From contig JAKACL010000093.1 in assembly GCA_021821425.1 (NCBI GenBank), forward strand, positions 1 to 9,823: a stretch of DNA of 9,823 bases, in the 5' to 3' direction. The translations under genes were made by a program, and so were the position numbers. Below are positions 1-7,397 of this stretch, one piece after another (within the stretch, counting starts at the first letter, position 1; each line of letters opens with the position of its first letter). The notes beneath the pieces are model-generated. The model saw nothing but the letters and a program-made list of their open reading frames with translations, did no database searches and was not told the DNA's origin. Source of the DNA: Pseudomonadota bacterium (lineage in GTDB: Bacteria > Pseudomonadota > Gammaproteobacteria > Burkholderiales > Thiobacillaceae).

Positions 1-49
1 CCTGTCCCCTGTCCCCTGACCCCTGACCCCTGAATCCTGATCCCTACCC
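1..49. repeat. Right arm of a heptamer-repeat element, truncated by the window edge
   Basis: This is a C-rich array with a strict 7-bp period: CCCCTGT (6-12), CCCCTGA three times (13-33), ATCCTGA (34-40), then TCCCTAC (41-47) and CC. The outer end closely matches the right arm of the element at 9417-9453, which also ends CCCCTGA, ATCCTGA, CCCCTAA, CC. It is therefore probably the right half of a third copy whose core and left arm lie outside the window. It runs up to the base before the nrdR ATG, so nrdR has no purine-rich Shine-Dalgarno sequence. The period and end match are visible directly; belonging to the same family is inferred. Confidence 0.8.
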
Positions 50-535
50 ATGAAGTGTCCTTTCTGCGGTTCTCTGGATACCCAGGTCATCGACTCCCGC
101 GTCAACGAGGCGGGTGACGCGATCCGTCGTCGGCGCCGCTGCGCGGCCTGCGAGAAGCGCTTCACCACCTGGGAAACCGCGGAGCTGCGGCCGCCGCAAA
201 TCGTGAAGACCAACGGCACCCGCGAAGATTTTTCCGAAACCAAGCTGCGCGAAAGCTTCCGCCGCGCGCTGCACAAGCGCCCGGTGCCGACCGAGCTGGT
301 CGATGCGGCGGGCGAGCGCATCCGCCAGCTGCTGCTGACGCGCGGCGCGCGCGAGGTGCCAGCGCGCGAGATCGGCGAGCTGGTGATGCACGAGCTGAAG
401 AAGCTCGACAAGGTCGCCTACATCCGCTTCGCCTCGGTTTACAAAAGCTTCCAGGACCCCGACGATTTCCGCGACGTGCTGCAGGATCTGGAACACGCAC
501 CACCGCCGCATGGCGTGGACGACCTGTTCAAATAG
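50..535 (+). CDS. nrdR: Transcriptional repressor NrdR
   Basis: NrdR is a zinc-ribbon/ATP-cone repressor that senses ATP and dATP and binds NrdR boxes upstream of ribonucleotide reductase operons. The 161-residue protein begins MKCPFCGS. It has the four zinc cysteines at 3, 6, 31 and 34, a basic stretch RRRRRC at 26-31 and the RFTTWE motif at 37-42. An ATP-cone domain follows at about residues 49-139, including [11 protein letters not shown] and the conserved [14 protein letters not shown] at 121-134. Family members are usually about 150 residues, so it is full length. The start is fixed because the CPFC zinc motif begins at residue 3. No Shine-Dalgarno is present: the 49 bases upstream are pyrimidine-rich heptamers. 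Translation may depend on coupling to an upstream gene (often glyA in this class, not seen here) or on a leaderless-like mode. No NrdR box was recognised nearby. Confidence 0.97.
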   Translation: MKCPFCGSLDTQVIDSRVNEAGDAIRRRRRCAACEKRFTTWETAELRPPQIVKTNGTREDFSETKLRESFRRALHKRPVPTELVDAAGERIRQLLLTRGAREVPAREIGELVMHELKKLDKVAYIRFASVYKSFQDPDDFRDVLQDLEHAPPPHGVDDLFK

Positions 536-594
536 TCCATCCTTAAGGCTTTCTTAATTTTCCTGGCAGCATACTTTTCGTTTTCATCACATCT

Positions 595-601
595 AAGGAG
601 G
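595..601 (+). promoter_or_regulatory. Strong ribosome binding site of the carbonic anhydrase gene
   Basis: AAGGAGG, a perfect Shine-Dalgarno core, lies 7 bases before the ATG at 609. It sits at the end of an AT-richer leader (541-592) that contrasts with the surrounding GC-rich DNA and probably contains the gene's own promoter. I could not assign convincing -35 and -10 boxes there. Confidence 0.85.
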
Positions 602-608
602 AAACACG

Positions 609-1349
609 ATGCTGTACCGCTTGTCCGTCATTGCCCTGTCCTGCCTGAGCCTCTCTGCCTTCGCCGAAGGTCCTCACTGGACCTACGAAGGTCAGCACGG
701 CCCCAGCCACTGGTCCGAACTCGACAAGCGTTTTTTCGAATGCAAGCTCGGCCATGCGCAGTCGCCGATCGATATCCGCGGCGCCAGGCTCAAGGCCGAC
801 GCTCCGGATCTGGCATTCGCCTACCAGGCCACACCGCTTGCCATCATCAACAACGGTCATACGGTGCAAATCAACGAAACCGGCGCGGGCACCCTGACGA
901 TCGGCGGCCATGCATATAACCTCGCGCAATTCCATTTCCACACGCCGAGCGAGGAACGCATCCAGGGCAAGGCCTACGACCTTGTGGCCCACCTGGTGCA
1001 CAAGGACGACGCCGGCAAGCTGGCCGTGGTCGCCATCCTGTTCAAGACCGGGCGCGAAAACGCGGCGCTGAAGACTGTGTTCGACAACATGCCTGTCGCC
1101 GCCGGCCCGGAACACAAGGTCGCAGACGTGCAGTTCAACCCAGCCGATCTGCTTCCCGCGAAGCACGGTTACTACCATTTCCAGGGATCGCTCACCACGC
1201 CGCCCTGCTCGGAAGGCGTGGCCTGGTATGTCCTGAAAACGCCTGTCGAGGCCTCGCGGGCGCAAATTGGCCTGCTGCACAAGATTTACGAGCACAACGC
1301 CCGCCCCGTACAGCCCTTGAACGGCCGCGAAGTGATCGAGCACCTTTGA
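609..1349 (+). CDS. Periplasmic alpha-class carbonic anhydrase
   Basis: This enzyme interconverts CO2 and bicarbonate using zinc. The 246-residue precursor starts with a Sec signal peptide whose likely cleavage is after AFA at residue 19, so it acts in the periplasm. Alpha-class landmarks are in order: QSPIDI (51-56), NNGH with the proton-shuttle His at 84, QFHFH with zinc ligands His109 and His111, SEE (114-116) holding the gatekeeper Glu, third zinc ligand His128 in AHLVH, and SLTTPPC (194-200) with Thr196 equivalent to human CA II Thr199. Cys45 and Cys200 fit the disulfide of secreted bacterial members. The residue two before His128 is Val, where CA II has Glu117. The gene has a strong RBS and a following terminator, so it is probably a separate transcription unit placed between nrdR and ribD. 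A role in inorganic carbon supply or periplasmic pH is plausible but inferred. Confidence 0.95.
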   Translation: MLYRLSVIALSCLSLSAFAEGPHWTYEGQHGPSHWSELDKRFFECKLGHAQSPIDIRGARLKADAPDLAFAYQATPLAIINNGHTVQINETGAGTLTIGGHAYNLAQFHFHTPSEERIQGKAYDLVAHLVHKDDAGKLAVVAILFKTGRENAALKTVFDNMPVAAGPEHKVADVQFNPADLLPAKHGYYHFQGSLTTPPCSEGVAWYVLKTPVEASRAQIGLLHKIYEHNARPVQPLNGREVIEHL

Positions 1350-1351
1350 TC

Positions 1352-1377
1352 CGTTCAAGCCCGGCACGGGCTGAACG
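1352..1377 (+). other. Stem-loop after the carbonic anhydrase gene
   Basis: CGTTC (1352-1356) pairs with GAACG (1373-1377). Inside it, AGCCCG (1358-1363) pairs with CGGGCT (1367-1372) around a 3-base loop, with one bulged A at 1357. It starts two bases after the stop codon and has no T-tract. It may protect the mRNA 3' end or help the terminator immediately downstream. Confidence 0.6.
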
Positions 1378-1384
1378 ATTGCAG

Positions 1385-1407
1385 ACGCCCTCGCCGGGGG
1401 CGTTTTT
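1385..1407 (+). terminator. Rho-independent terminator of the carbonic anhydrase gene
   Basis: ACGCCC (1385-1390) pairs with GGGCGT (1398-1403) and is followed at once by a run of T to 1407. It lies 36 bases after the stop codon. This insulates the carbonic anhydrase unit from ribD. Confidence 0.85.
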
Positions 1408-1524
1408 GCTGGGCCGATTCCGAACGCAAGCCCTGCCCCCGCCCGCGGAATTGGCCGGGAACCTGATCGGCACGCAGCCAGCCGTGCTACTGTTCACGCG
1501 GTCTCAAAATTTGCACGCCCGGAG

Positions 1525-2604
1525 ATGAAATTTTCCGCTGCTGATTCCCTGCATATGGCACGCGCGCTGCAGCTTGCTGCGCGCGGCCTTTTCACTACCA
1601 GCCCCAATCCGCGCGTCGGCTGCGTCATCCTCAAGGATGGCCGTGTCGTCGGCGAGGGCTGGCATGCGCGCGCCGGCATGCCGCACGCCGAGATTCATGC
1701 GCTGAAGGCCGCCGGCGACGCCGCCCGCGACGCCACCGTGTACGTGACGCTGGAGCCCTGTTCGCATCACGGCCGCACCCCGCCCTGCGCCGAGGCGCTG
1801 GTCAGCGCCGGCGTGGCGCGCGTAGTCGCGGCGATGCGCGACCCCAACCCGCTGGTGGCCGGCAGCGGCCTCGACATGCTGACGCTCGCCGGCATCCGCG
1901 CCGAAGTCGGGTTGATGGAAGCCGAGGCGCGCGCGCTCAACCCCGGCTTCGTGTCGCGCATGACGCGGCACCGGCCGTGGGTGCGGCTTAAAACCGCCTC
2001 CACCCTGGACGGCAAGACCGCGCTCGCCAACGGCGCCTCGCAATGGATCACGGGCGAAGCGGCGCGCGCCGACGTGCAGCGCCTGCGCGCGCGCGCCTGC
2101 GCGATCCTCACCGGCAGCGGCACCGTGCTCGCCGACAACCCGCGCATGACCGTGCGCGACCTGGATATCGGCCGGCAGCCCTTGCGCGTGATCGTCGATT
2201 CCGAACTCCGCACGCCGGCAAACGCGGCGATTCTGCCTGCGCTCGTCGTCTGCCACCGCGCTGAGCCCGGGGCGCGCGCCGCACTGGAAGCCGCCGGCGC
2301 GGAAGTGGCCGAACTGCCCGGCGCGGATGGCCGCGTCGACCTCGCCTCGCTCTTCGCGCTGCTGGCGCAGCGCGGCGTCAATGAATTGCACGTGGAGGCC
2401 GGCGCAGGCTTGAACGGCGCGCTGCTCGAAGCGAATCTCGTCGACGAATGGGTCGCCTACGTCGCGCCCATGGCGGTGGGCGATGACGCGCGCGGACTGT
2501 TCGACATGCCGGCGCTCGCCGCGCTGAAGAATGCCGCACGCTTCAGGCTCGCCGACGTGCGCCAGCTCGGCGGCGATCTGCGGCTGACGCTGCTGCCTGC
2601 GTGA
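1525..2604 (+). CDS. ribD: Bifunctional riboflavin biosynthesis deaminase/reductase RibD
   Basis: RibD deaminates 2,5-diamino-6-ribosylamino-4(3H)-pyrimidinone 5'-phosphate and then reduces the ribosyl chain with NADPH, the second and third steps of riboflavin synthesis. The 359-residue protein has an N-terminal zinc deaminase domain (about 1-145) with PNPRVGCV (27-34), HAE (His54, Glu56) and PCSHHGRTPPC (Cys79 and Cys88 as zinc ligands). A reductase domain follows (about 150-359) with KTASTLDGKTA (156-166), SGTVLADNPRMTVR (198-211) and VEAGAGLNGALL (290-301). The ATG at 1525 leaves the usual ten residues before MARAL. GGAG (1521-1524) touches this ATG, which is too close for a normal Shine-Dalgarno. 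No FMN riboswitch was seen in 1408-1524. Its TGA overlaps the next gene's start. Confidence 0.97.
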   Translation: MKFSAADSLHMARALQLAARGLFTTSPNPRVGCVILKDGRVVGEGWHARAGMPHAEIHALKAAGDAARDATVYVTLEPCSHHGRTPPCAEALVSAGVARVVAAMRDPNPLVAGSGLDMLTLAGIRAEVGLMEAEARALNPGFVSRMTRHRPWVRLKTASTLDGKTALANGASQWITGEAARADVQRLRARACAILTGSGTVLADNPRMTVRDLDIGRQPLRVIVDSELRTPANAAILPALVVCHRAEPGARAALEAAGAEVAELPGADGRVDLASLFALLAQRGVNELHVEAGAGLNGALLEANLVDEWVAYVAPMAVGDDARGLFDMPALAALKNAARFRLADVRQLGGDLRLTLLPA

Positions 2605-3350
2605 GCGGATTCAAGGATCATTTTTCTTCGGCGTCCGACCGCTACGCCGCCTTCCGTCCCGACTATCCCGCCGTACTTTACGACTGGCTCGCCGGCCTGT
2701 GCACCGAGCGGGACACCGCCTGGGATTGCGCCACCGGAAGCGGCCAGGCGGCAGTGGGACTGGCGGCGCATTTTCGCCGCGTGATCGCGACCGACGCCTC
2801 CGCCGAACAGATCCGTCACGCTATGCCGCATTCGCGGGTTGAGTATCGCGTTGCGCCGGCCGAAGACAGCGGACTTGCAGAGGACAGCGTCGATCTCGTC
2901 AGCGTAGCGCAGGCGGCGCACTGGTTCGACCTGCCGCGCTTTCATGCGGAAGCGGCGCGCGTGCTGAAGCCCGGCGGCGTGCTCGCACTGTGGGGCTATG
3001 GTCGCCTGGTGCTGCCGAACGAAATGGATGCGCCTTTACTGGATTTTTACCGTTACACGGTGGGCCCGTACTGGCCGCCGGAACGCACGCTGATCGACGA
3101 CGGCTACCGCGATCTGGATTTTCCGTTTCCTGAAATGCCGGCGCCGGCATTCTCGATCGACGTCGCGTGGAGCCTGGACCGCTTGCTGGATTATGTATCC
3201 ACCTGGTCGGCCGTGCGGCGCTACCAGGCCGAACGCGGCGGCGATCCGATTACGGTGTTGCGCGCGCAGCTGGCGGCTGCGTGGGGCGATCCTGCAGCGC
3301 CACGGCGCTTGCAGTGGCCGCTGTTTTTGCGGGTCGGTCGCCGGTCATGA
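2601..3350 (+). CDS. Class I SAM-dependent methyltransferase, substrate unknown
   Basis: This 249-residue protein has the Rossmann-type methyltransferase signature: a SAM loop WDCATGSGQA (41-50), an acidic ribose-binding Asp65 in IATDAS, a motif around EDSVDLVSVAQAAHWF (94-109), and RVLKPGGVLALW (120-131). The N-terminus, FKDHFSSASDRYAAFRPDYP, resembles the Methyltransf_11-type family found near biosynthetic genes. The substrate cannot be deduced. The start is GTG, and the GTGA overlap with the ribD stop implies translational coupling to ribD. The C-terminal WPLFLRVGRRS looks like a normal family ending, so the gene seems intact although its last 101 bp overlap the convergent gene on the minus strand. 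A role in riboflavin synthesis is not indicated. Confidence 0.88.
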   Translation: MSGFKDHFSSASDRYAAFRPDYPAVLYDWLAGLCTERDTAWDCATGSGQAAVGLAAHFRRVIATDASAEQIRHAMPHSRVEYRVAPAEDSGLAEDSVDLVSVAQAAHWFDLPRFHAEAARVLKPGGVLALWGYGRLVLPNEMDAPLLDFYRYTVGPYWPPERTLIDDGYRDLDFPFPEMPAPAFSIDVAWSLDRLLDYVSTWSAVRRYQAERGGDPITVLRAQLAAAWGDPAAPRRLQWPLFLRVGRRS

Positions 3351-4476
3351 AATAGTCGATCAGGTCCCGCACCGGGCGGATCTCGCTGCCGAAGGGCAGC
3401 GGCTCCGAACCGCGGAAGAACAGGCCCTTGTCGACCTCGCCCTTGAGCGCGGCGACCAGCTGCTGGTCGATGCAGAACTGGCCGGCGTGCGCGATGCCGT
3501 CGCGCAGGCCGCATTGCGTGAGGCAATGCAGGCCGGCGGCGCAGCGCTTGGGATCGGCTTTGGCGCAGGTCTGCAATTTCGCCTCGCGCTTGAGGTAATT
3601 GGCAAGCCACGGGGTTTTCACCGCGCGCGCAGGCAGTCCCGCCACGCTCATGAAGGTGACGATGTCTTCGGGCTTCGCCTCGGCCAGCACACGCTTGAAG
3701 TTCGGATGCGCATCGCCCTCGAGGGTGACCGCGAAGGGCGTGCCGATCTGTACCGCCGAAGCGCCGAGCGCGAGTGCCGCCACCAGCTTCTCGTGGCTGT
3801 TGATGCCGCCGCCGACGATGACGGGGATCTGCCCGCGCGCAATGCCGAGCTCGTCGAACAGCTTGAAGATGCCGGGCAGCACTTCGGCGAAGTCGAATTT
3901 TTCGTTTTTCAGATCGGCCGGGTTGGGCGCGCCGAGATGGCCGCCGGCGTAGCGCGGATGCTCGATCACGATGGCGTCGGGCAGCCTGCCCTTCCTTATC
4001 CACTTCTTCAGCACGATGGCGACGCCGCGCGCGTCGGACAGGATGGGGATCAGCGCGACCTCGGGGTAGCCGTCGGCCAATTCGGGCAGGTCGAGCGGCA
4101 GCCCGGCGCCCATCACGATCGCCTGCGCGCCCGACGCGCAGGCCTGGCGCACGTACGCCGGGTGCGCGTCGACCGCCTTCATCACGTTGACCGCAACGAG
4201 ACCGTGACCGTCGGCAATCGCCAGCGCCGCCTTGATTTCACGGTCGAGCGCAATCAGATTGAGGCGATTGAGTTCGTCGCGGTCGCGGCAGCGCTTGCCC
4301 GCCTCGACCAGATCGGCATGGTGATGCCTGAGATCGATGCTCGCGATGGTTCCGATGCCGCCGGCGTGCGCCACTGCCCCCGCCAATTGATGCGCAGAGA
4401 TGCCGACACCCATGCCGCCCTGCACGATGGGCAGCAGGGGGTGGCCGCGGAGGCTATAGGAAGGAGGCATCGTCAT
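3250..4476 (-). CDS. Nitronate monooxygenase-family FMN flavoprotein
   Basis: This belongs to the nitronate monooxygenase / 2-nitropropane dioxygenase family of FMN TIM-barrel enzymes, which oxidise alkyl nitronates or act as NAD(P)H:quinone reductases. The 408-residue protein shows PIVQGGMGVGIS (16-27), GGIGTI (39-44), IVMGAGLPLDLP (120-131), EHPRYAGGHLGAP (172-184) with the candidate catalytic His180, and the phosphate-binding PVIVGGGI (218-225) and GASAVQIGTPF (238-248). A C-terminal segment carries five cysteines at 304, 312, 318, 322 and 335, which is not part of the minimal barrel. The conserved sequence ends near DLIDYFMTG (371-379). The remaining 29 residues are Ala/Pro/Thr-rich and read antisense through the methyltransferase gene. 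Substrate is unknown. Transcription probably starts from the extended -10 at 4506-4514, with AGGG a few bases before the ATG. Confidence 0.9.
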   Translation of the reverse strand: MTMPPSYSLRGHPLLPIVQGGMGVGISAHQLAGAVAHAGGIGTIASIDLRHHHADLVEAGKRCRDRDELNRLNLIALDREIKAALAIADGHGLVAVNVMKAVDAHPAYVRQACASGAQAIVMGAGLPLDLPELADGYPEVALIPILSDARGVAIVLKKWIRKGRLPDAIVIEHPRYAGGHLGAPNPADLKNEKFDFAEVLPGIFKLFDELGIARGQIPVIVGGGINSHEKLVAALALGASAVQIGTPFAVTLEGDAHPNFKRVLAEAKPEDIVTFMSVAGLPARAVKTPWLANYLKREAKLQTCAKADPKRCAAGLHCLTQCGLRDGIAHAGQFCIDQQLVAALKGEVDKGLFFRGSEPLPFGSEIRPVRDLIDYFMTGDRPAKTAATASAVALQDRPTQPPAARATP

Positions 4477-4505
4477 GGCTGACCCTGCTCGTCGAATGAA
4501 GACGC

Positions 4506-4514
4506 ATTATAGCA
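4506..4514 (-). promoter_or_regulatory. Extended -10 promoter of the nitronate monooxygenase gene
   Basis: On the minus strand the sequence reads TGCTATAAT: a perfect TATAAT with the TGn extension. The matching -35 position (AAGGAT with 17-bp spacing) is poor, which an extended -10 can tolerate. It lies about 30 bases before the ATG at 4476, giving a short leader. Confidence 0.7.
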
Positions 4515-4567
4515 ATTAGGACCTTCTTATCCTTGTTTAACGGCTGTGCAGTCAGGGTTGATCGCGC

Positions 4568-4604
4568 GCGGGTGGTTCACCCGCACCCCCTAAACGCCTA
4601 CAAT
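4568..4604 (+). promoter_or_regulatory. Sigma70-type promoter of the ribE operon with an inverted repeat over the -35 box
   Basis: TTCACC (4576-4581), a 17-bp spacer and TACAAT (4599-4604) form a good vegetative promoter, with transcription expected near 4610-4612. A perfect 7-bp inverted repeat, GCGGGTG (4568-4574) and CACCCGC (4578-4584), spans the -35 box. It could be a regulator's operator or incidental. The promoter position rules out the in-frame ATG at 4603 as the ribE start. No FMN riboswitch sequence was recognised between 4480 and 4638. Confidence 0.65.
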
Positions 4605-4638
4605 GCACGGTCCTTCACGCTGCATGCGCTCTTTATTC

Positions 4639-5244
4639 ATGTTCACCGGCATCATTCAGTCCATCGGCCGCATCCACGAATACGAAGCCCGCGGCGCCGA
4701 CGCACGCATGGTCATCACCGGCGGCGGGCTGGACTTTTCCGACGTCGCGATCGGCGACAGCATCGCGGTCAACGGCGTATGCCTGACCGCGGTGGCGCTC
4801 GCGCCGGACCGCTTCACCGTCGACGTCTCGGCCGAGACGCTGCGTGTCACCGAAGGCTTCACGCCGGGTGCCGAGGTCAATCTGGAAAAGGCGCTGCGCC
4901 TGGCCGACCGCCTGGGCGGCCATCTGGTGAGCGGACACATCGACGGCGTCGGCACGGTGCACCGCTTTGCGCCTGTGGGCGAATCGCACCTGCTGGAAAT
5001 CGACGCGCCGGGCGAGCTTGCGCGCTACGTCATCCGCAAGGGCTCGATCACGGTGAATGGCGTGTCGCTGACGGTCAATGCAGTGGAGGGCGCGCGCTTC
5101 GCGCTCAACCTGATTCCGCACACGCTGGACATGACGACGCTCAAGCAGCTGAAAGCAGGCAGCCGCGTCAACCTGGAAGTCGACATGATTGCGCGCTACG
5201 TCGAGCGCCTGGCTCAATTCACAAACGTCATCGACAAAGATTAA
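4639..5244 (+). CDS. ribE: Riboflavin synthase, alpha subunit
   Basis: The enzyme dismutates two molecules of 6,7-dimethyl-8-ribityllumazine into riboflavin and a pyrimidinedione that is recycled, the last step of the pathway. Translation from 4639 gives 201 residues starting MFTGII, the family's invariant N-terminus. The earlier in-frame ATG (4603) lies inside the -10 box and would add 12 atypical residues. Two tandem lumazine-binding domains are visible. The first, about 1-95, has NGVCLT (45-50) and VDVSAETL (61-68). The second, about 97-190, has SGHIDGVG (98-105), GSITVNGVSLTV (135-146) and NLIPHTL (157-163). Length is near the usual 200-215. No clear Shine-Dalgarno precedes the ATG. It is the first gene of the operon; ribBX begins 13 bases after its stop. 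Confidence 0.96.
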   Translation: MFTGIIQSIGRIHEYEARGADARMVITGGGLDFSDVAIGDSIAVNGVCLTAVALAPDRFTVDVSAETLRVTEGFTPGAEVNLEKALRLADRLGGHLVSGHIDGVGTVHRFAPVGESHLLEIDAPGELARYVIRKGSITVNGVSLTVNAVEGARFALNLIPHTLDMTTLKQLKAGSRVNLEVDMIARYVERLAQFTNVIDKD

Positions 5245-5257
5245 GGAACACGCACTG

Positions 5258-6343
<1,086 letters not shown>

Positions 6344-6370
6344 TCCTCTGAGAAGAAAGGGACACACCAC

Positions 6371-6838
6371 ATGGGCACCACCGACAACATCTCCGAACTC
6401 GATCCCGTCTACCAGGGCGCAGGCCTGAAAGTTGGCATCGTCATGAGCCGCTTCAACAGGAGCATTTGCGAGGGCCTGCTGTCGGCCTGCGAGATCGAGC
6501 TGGCCCGGCTGGGCGTCGTCAAGGAGGATGTGCTGCTGGTCGACGTGCCCGGCGCGCTCGAGCATCCGTTGGTCCTGCAGAAAATGGCGCAGTCCGGCAA
6601 GTTCGATTCCCTTGTCGCCATCGGCGCCGTGGTGCGCGGCGACACCTATCATTTCGAAGTGGTGTCGAACGAATCCGCGCGCGGCATTCTCGACGTGCAG
6701 CTGGAAACCGGCGTGCCCATCGCCAATGCCATCCTCACCGTCGACACCGAGGAGCAGGGCCACCAGCGCATGGCCGAGAAAGGCCGCGACGCCGCGCGCG
6801 TGGCGATCGAAATGGCCAATCTGCTGAAACGACTCTGA
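6371..6838 (+). CDS. ribH: 6,7-dimethyl-8-ribityllumazine synthase
   Basis: RibH condenses 5-amino-6-ribitylaminouracil with the four-carbon phosphate made by RibB to give the lumazine used by riboflavin synthase. The 155 residues match the family length. Substrate-contact motifs are present: SRFN (26-29), VPGALEHP (59-66), [16 protein letters not shown] (83-98) with the catalytic His at 94, and [13 protein letters not shown] (121-133) with the phosphate-contacting basic region. Members usually assemble into pentamers, or into 60-subunit capsids; the sequence alone does not say which. A purine-rich AGAAAGGG precedes the ATG. The nusB ATG follows its TGA after a single base. Confidence 0.96.
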   Translation: MGTTDNISELDPVYQGAGLKVGIVMSRFNRSICEGLLSACEIELARLGVVKEDVLLVDVPGALEHPLVLQKMAQSGKFDSLVAIGAVVRGDTYHFEVVSNESARGILDVQLETGVPIANAILTVDTEEQGHQRMAEKGRDAARVAIEMANLLKRL

Positions 6839-6839
6839 C

Positions 6840-7277
6840 ATGGCCGGCTCCCGCAAAGTCGCGCGCGAGTTCACGCTGCAGGGCGTATACGCCTGGCTGG
6901 TGGGCGGCGCCGACGTCACGCTGATCGCCGCCAACCTCAAGGACGACGAGCAGTTCAAGCGCGCCGACGAGGACTATTTCCGCACCCTGCTCTACGGCGT
7001 GCTGAAGGAGGAAGACCTGCTGAGCACGCACATCACCCCCCTGCTCGACCGCCCGCTCGCCGAGCTTTCGCCGGTCGAGCGCGGCATTCTGCTGATCGGC
7101 GCCTACGAGCTGCTGCACTGCCCCGACGTGCCCTGGCGCGTCGCCATCAACGAAAGCGTCGAACTCGCCAAGAAATTCGGCGGCACCGACGGCCACAAGT
7201 ACATCAACGGCGTACTCGACAAGCTGGCGCAGGATGTGCGCGCGGTGGAAATCGAGGCGGCGAAAGGCAGGGGTTAG
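6840..7277 (+). CDS. nusB: Transcription antitermination factor NusB
   Basis: NusB pairs with NusE (S10) on boxA RNA to assemble antitermination complexes on rRNA operons. The 145-residue protein has the all-helical NusB pattern: [14 protein letters not shown] (6-19), the [13 protein letters not shown] helix (80-92), and [18 protein letters not shown] (97-114) followed by [12 protein letters not shown] (118-129). The link of nusB to ribH is classic, and the one-base spacing implies coupling. The last codons (Arg-Gly-stop) run into the heptamer element: the TAG at 7275-7277 spans its first two units. The native C-terminus may therefore have been altered by element insertion. Confidence 0.95.
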   Translation: MAGSRKVAREFTLQGVYAWLVGGADVTLIAANLKDDEQFKRADEDYFRTLLYGVLKEEDLLSTHITPLLDRPLAELSPVERGILLIGAYELLHCPDVPWRVAINESVELAKKFGGTDGHKYINGVLDKLAQDVRAVEIEAAKGRG

Positions 7278-7397
7278 GATCTAGGATTTAGGGGCTAGAG
7301 ATCAGGGGAAAGCATGCGGAAGTTTCCGAATTCATCCAGCGCGACGCAGCCGCACAAAACCCCCTAGATCCTGGCCCCTGGATCCCAGCCCCTAAAT
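7269..7397. repeat. Composite heptamer inverted-repeat element between nusB and thiL
   Basis: The left arm (7269-7308) is five 7-base units, AGGGGTT through AGAGATC, followed by AGGGG, so G-rich on the plus strand. The right arm (7361-7395) is CCCCTAG, ATCCTGG, CCCCTGG, ATCCCAG and CCCCTAA, the same period on the other strand. The arms are inverted: ATTTAGGGGCT (7286-7296) pairs perfectly with AGCCCCTAAAT (7387-7397), and 18 of 23 bases pair when the helix is extended inward. The 52-bp core (7309-7360) ends in a 23-base block (7338-7360) matching 19 of 23 positions in the core of the element at 9304-9453. The left arm contains the nusB stop, and the right arm ends exactly at the thiL ATG. It resembles a non-coding MITE- or REP-like element; no transposase is encoded. 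Confidence 0.85.

Noticed and set aside
541..548. CCTTAAGG palindrome after nrdR
   Set aside because: An 8-bp palindrome in an AT-rich leader is too short to call as an operator or terminator.
543..1367. 274-residue open frame on the minus strand
   Set aside because: It lies antisense to the carbonic anhydrase gene, which has a signal peptide, full catalytic motifs and an RBS.
1408..1524. FMN riboswitch or clear promoter upstream of ribD
   Set aside because: No RFN-like conserved blocks and no convincing -35/-10 pair were found; only a short GCACG/CGTGC inverted repeat (1470-1487) is visible.
3193..4482. 429-residue open frame on the plus strand
   Set aside because: It is antisense to the well-supported flavoprotein gene, has no family motifs and has a composition typical of GC-rich shadow frames.
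4586..4592. CCCCTAA upstream of ribE as a remnant of the heptamer element
   Set aside because: It is a single 7-mer without a neighbouring unit in phase or a core block, so chance is the simpler explanation.
4603..4638. Upstream ATG extending ribE by 12 residues
   Set aside because: It overlaps the promoter -10 box, and the family starts at MFTGII.
5189..5257. Upstream ATG extending ribBX by 23 residues
   Set aside because: It lies inside the ribE coding region. The ATG at 5258 has a Shine-Dalgarno and gives the normal RibB N-terminus.
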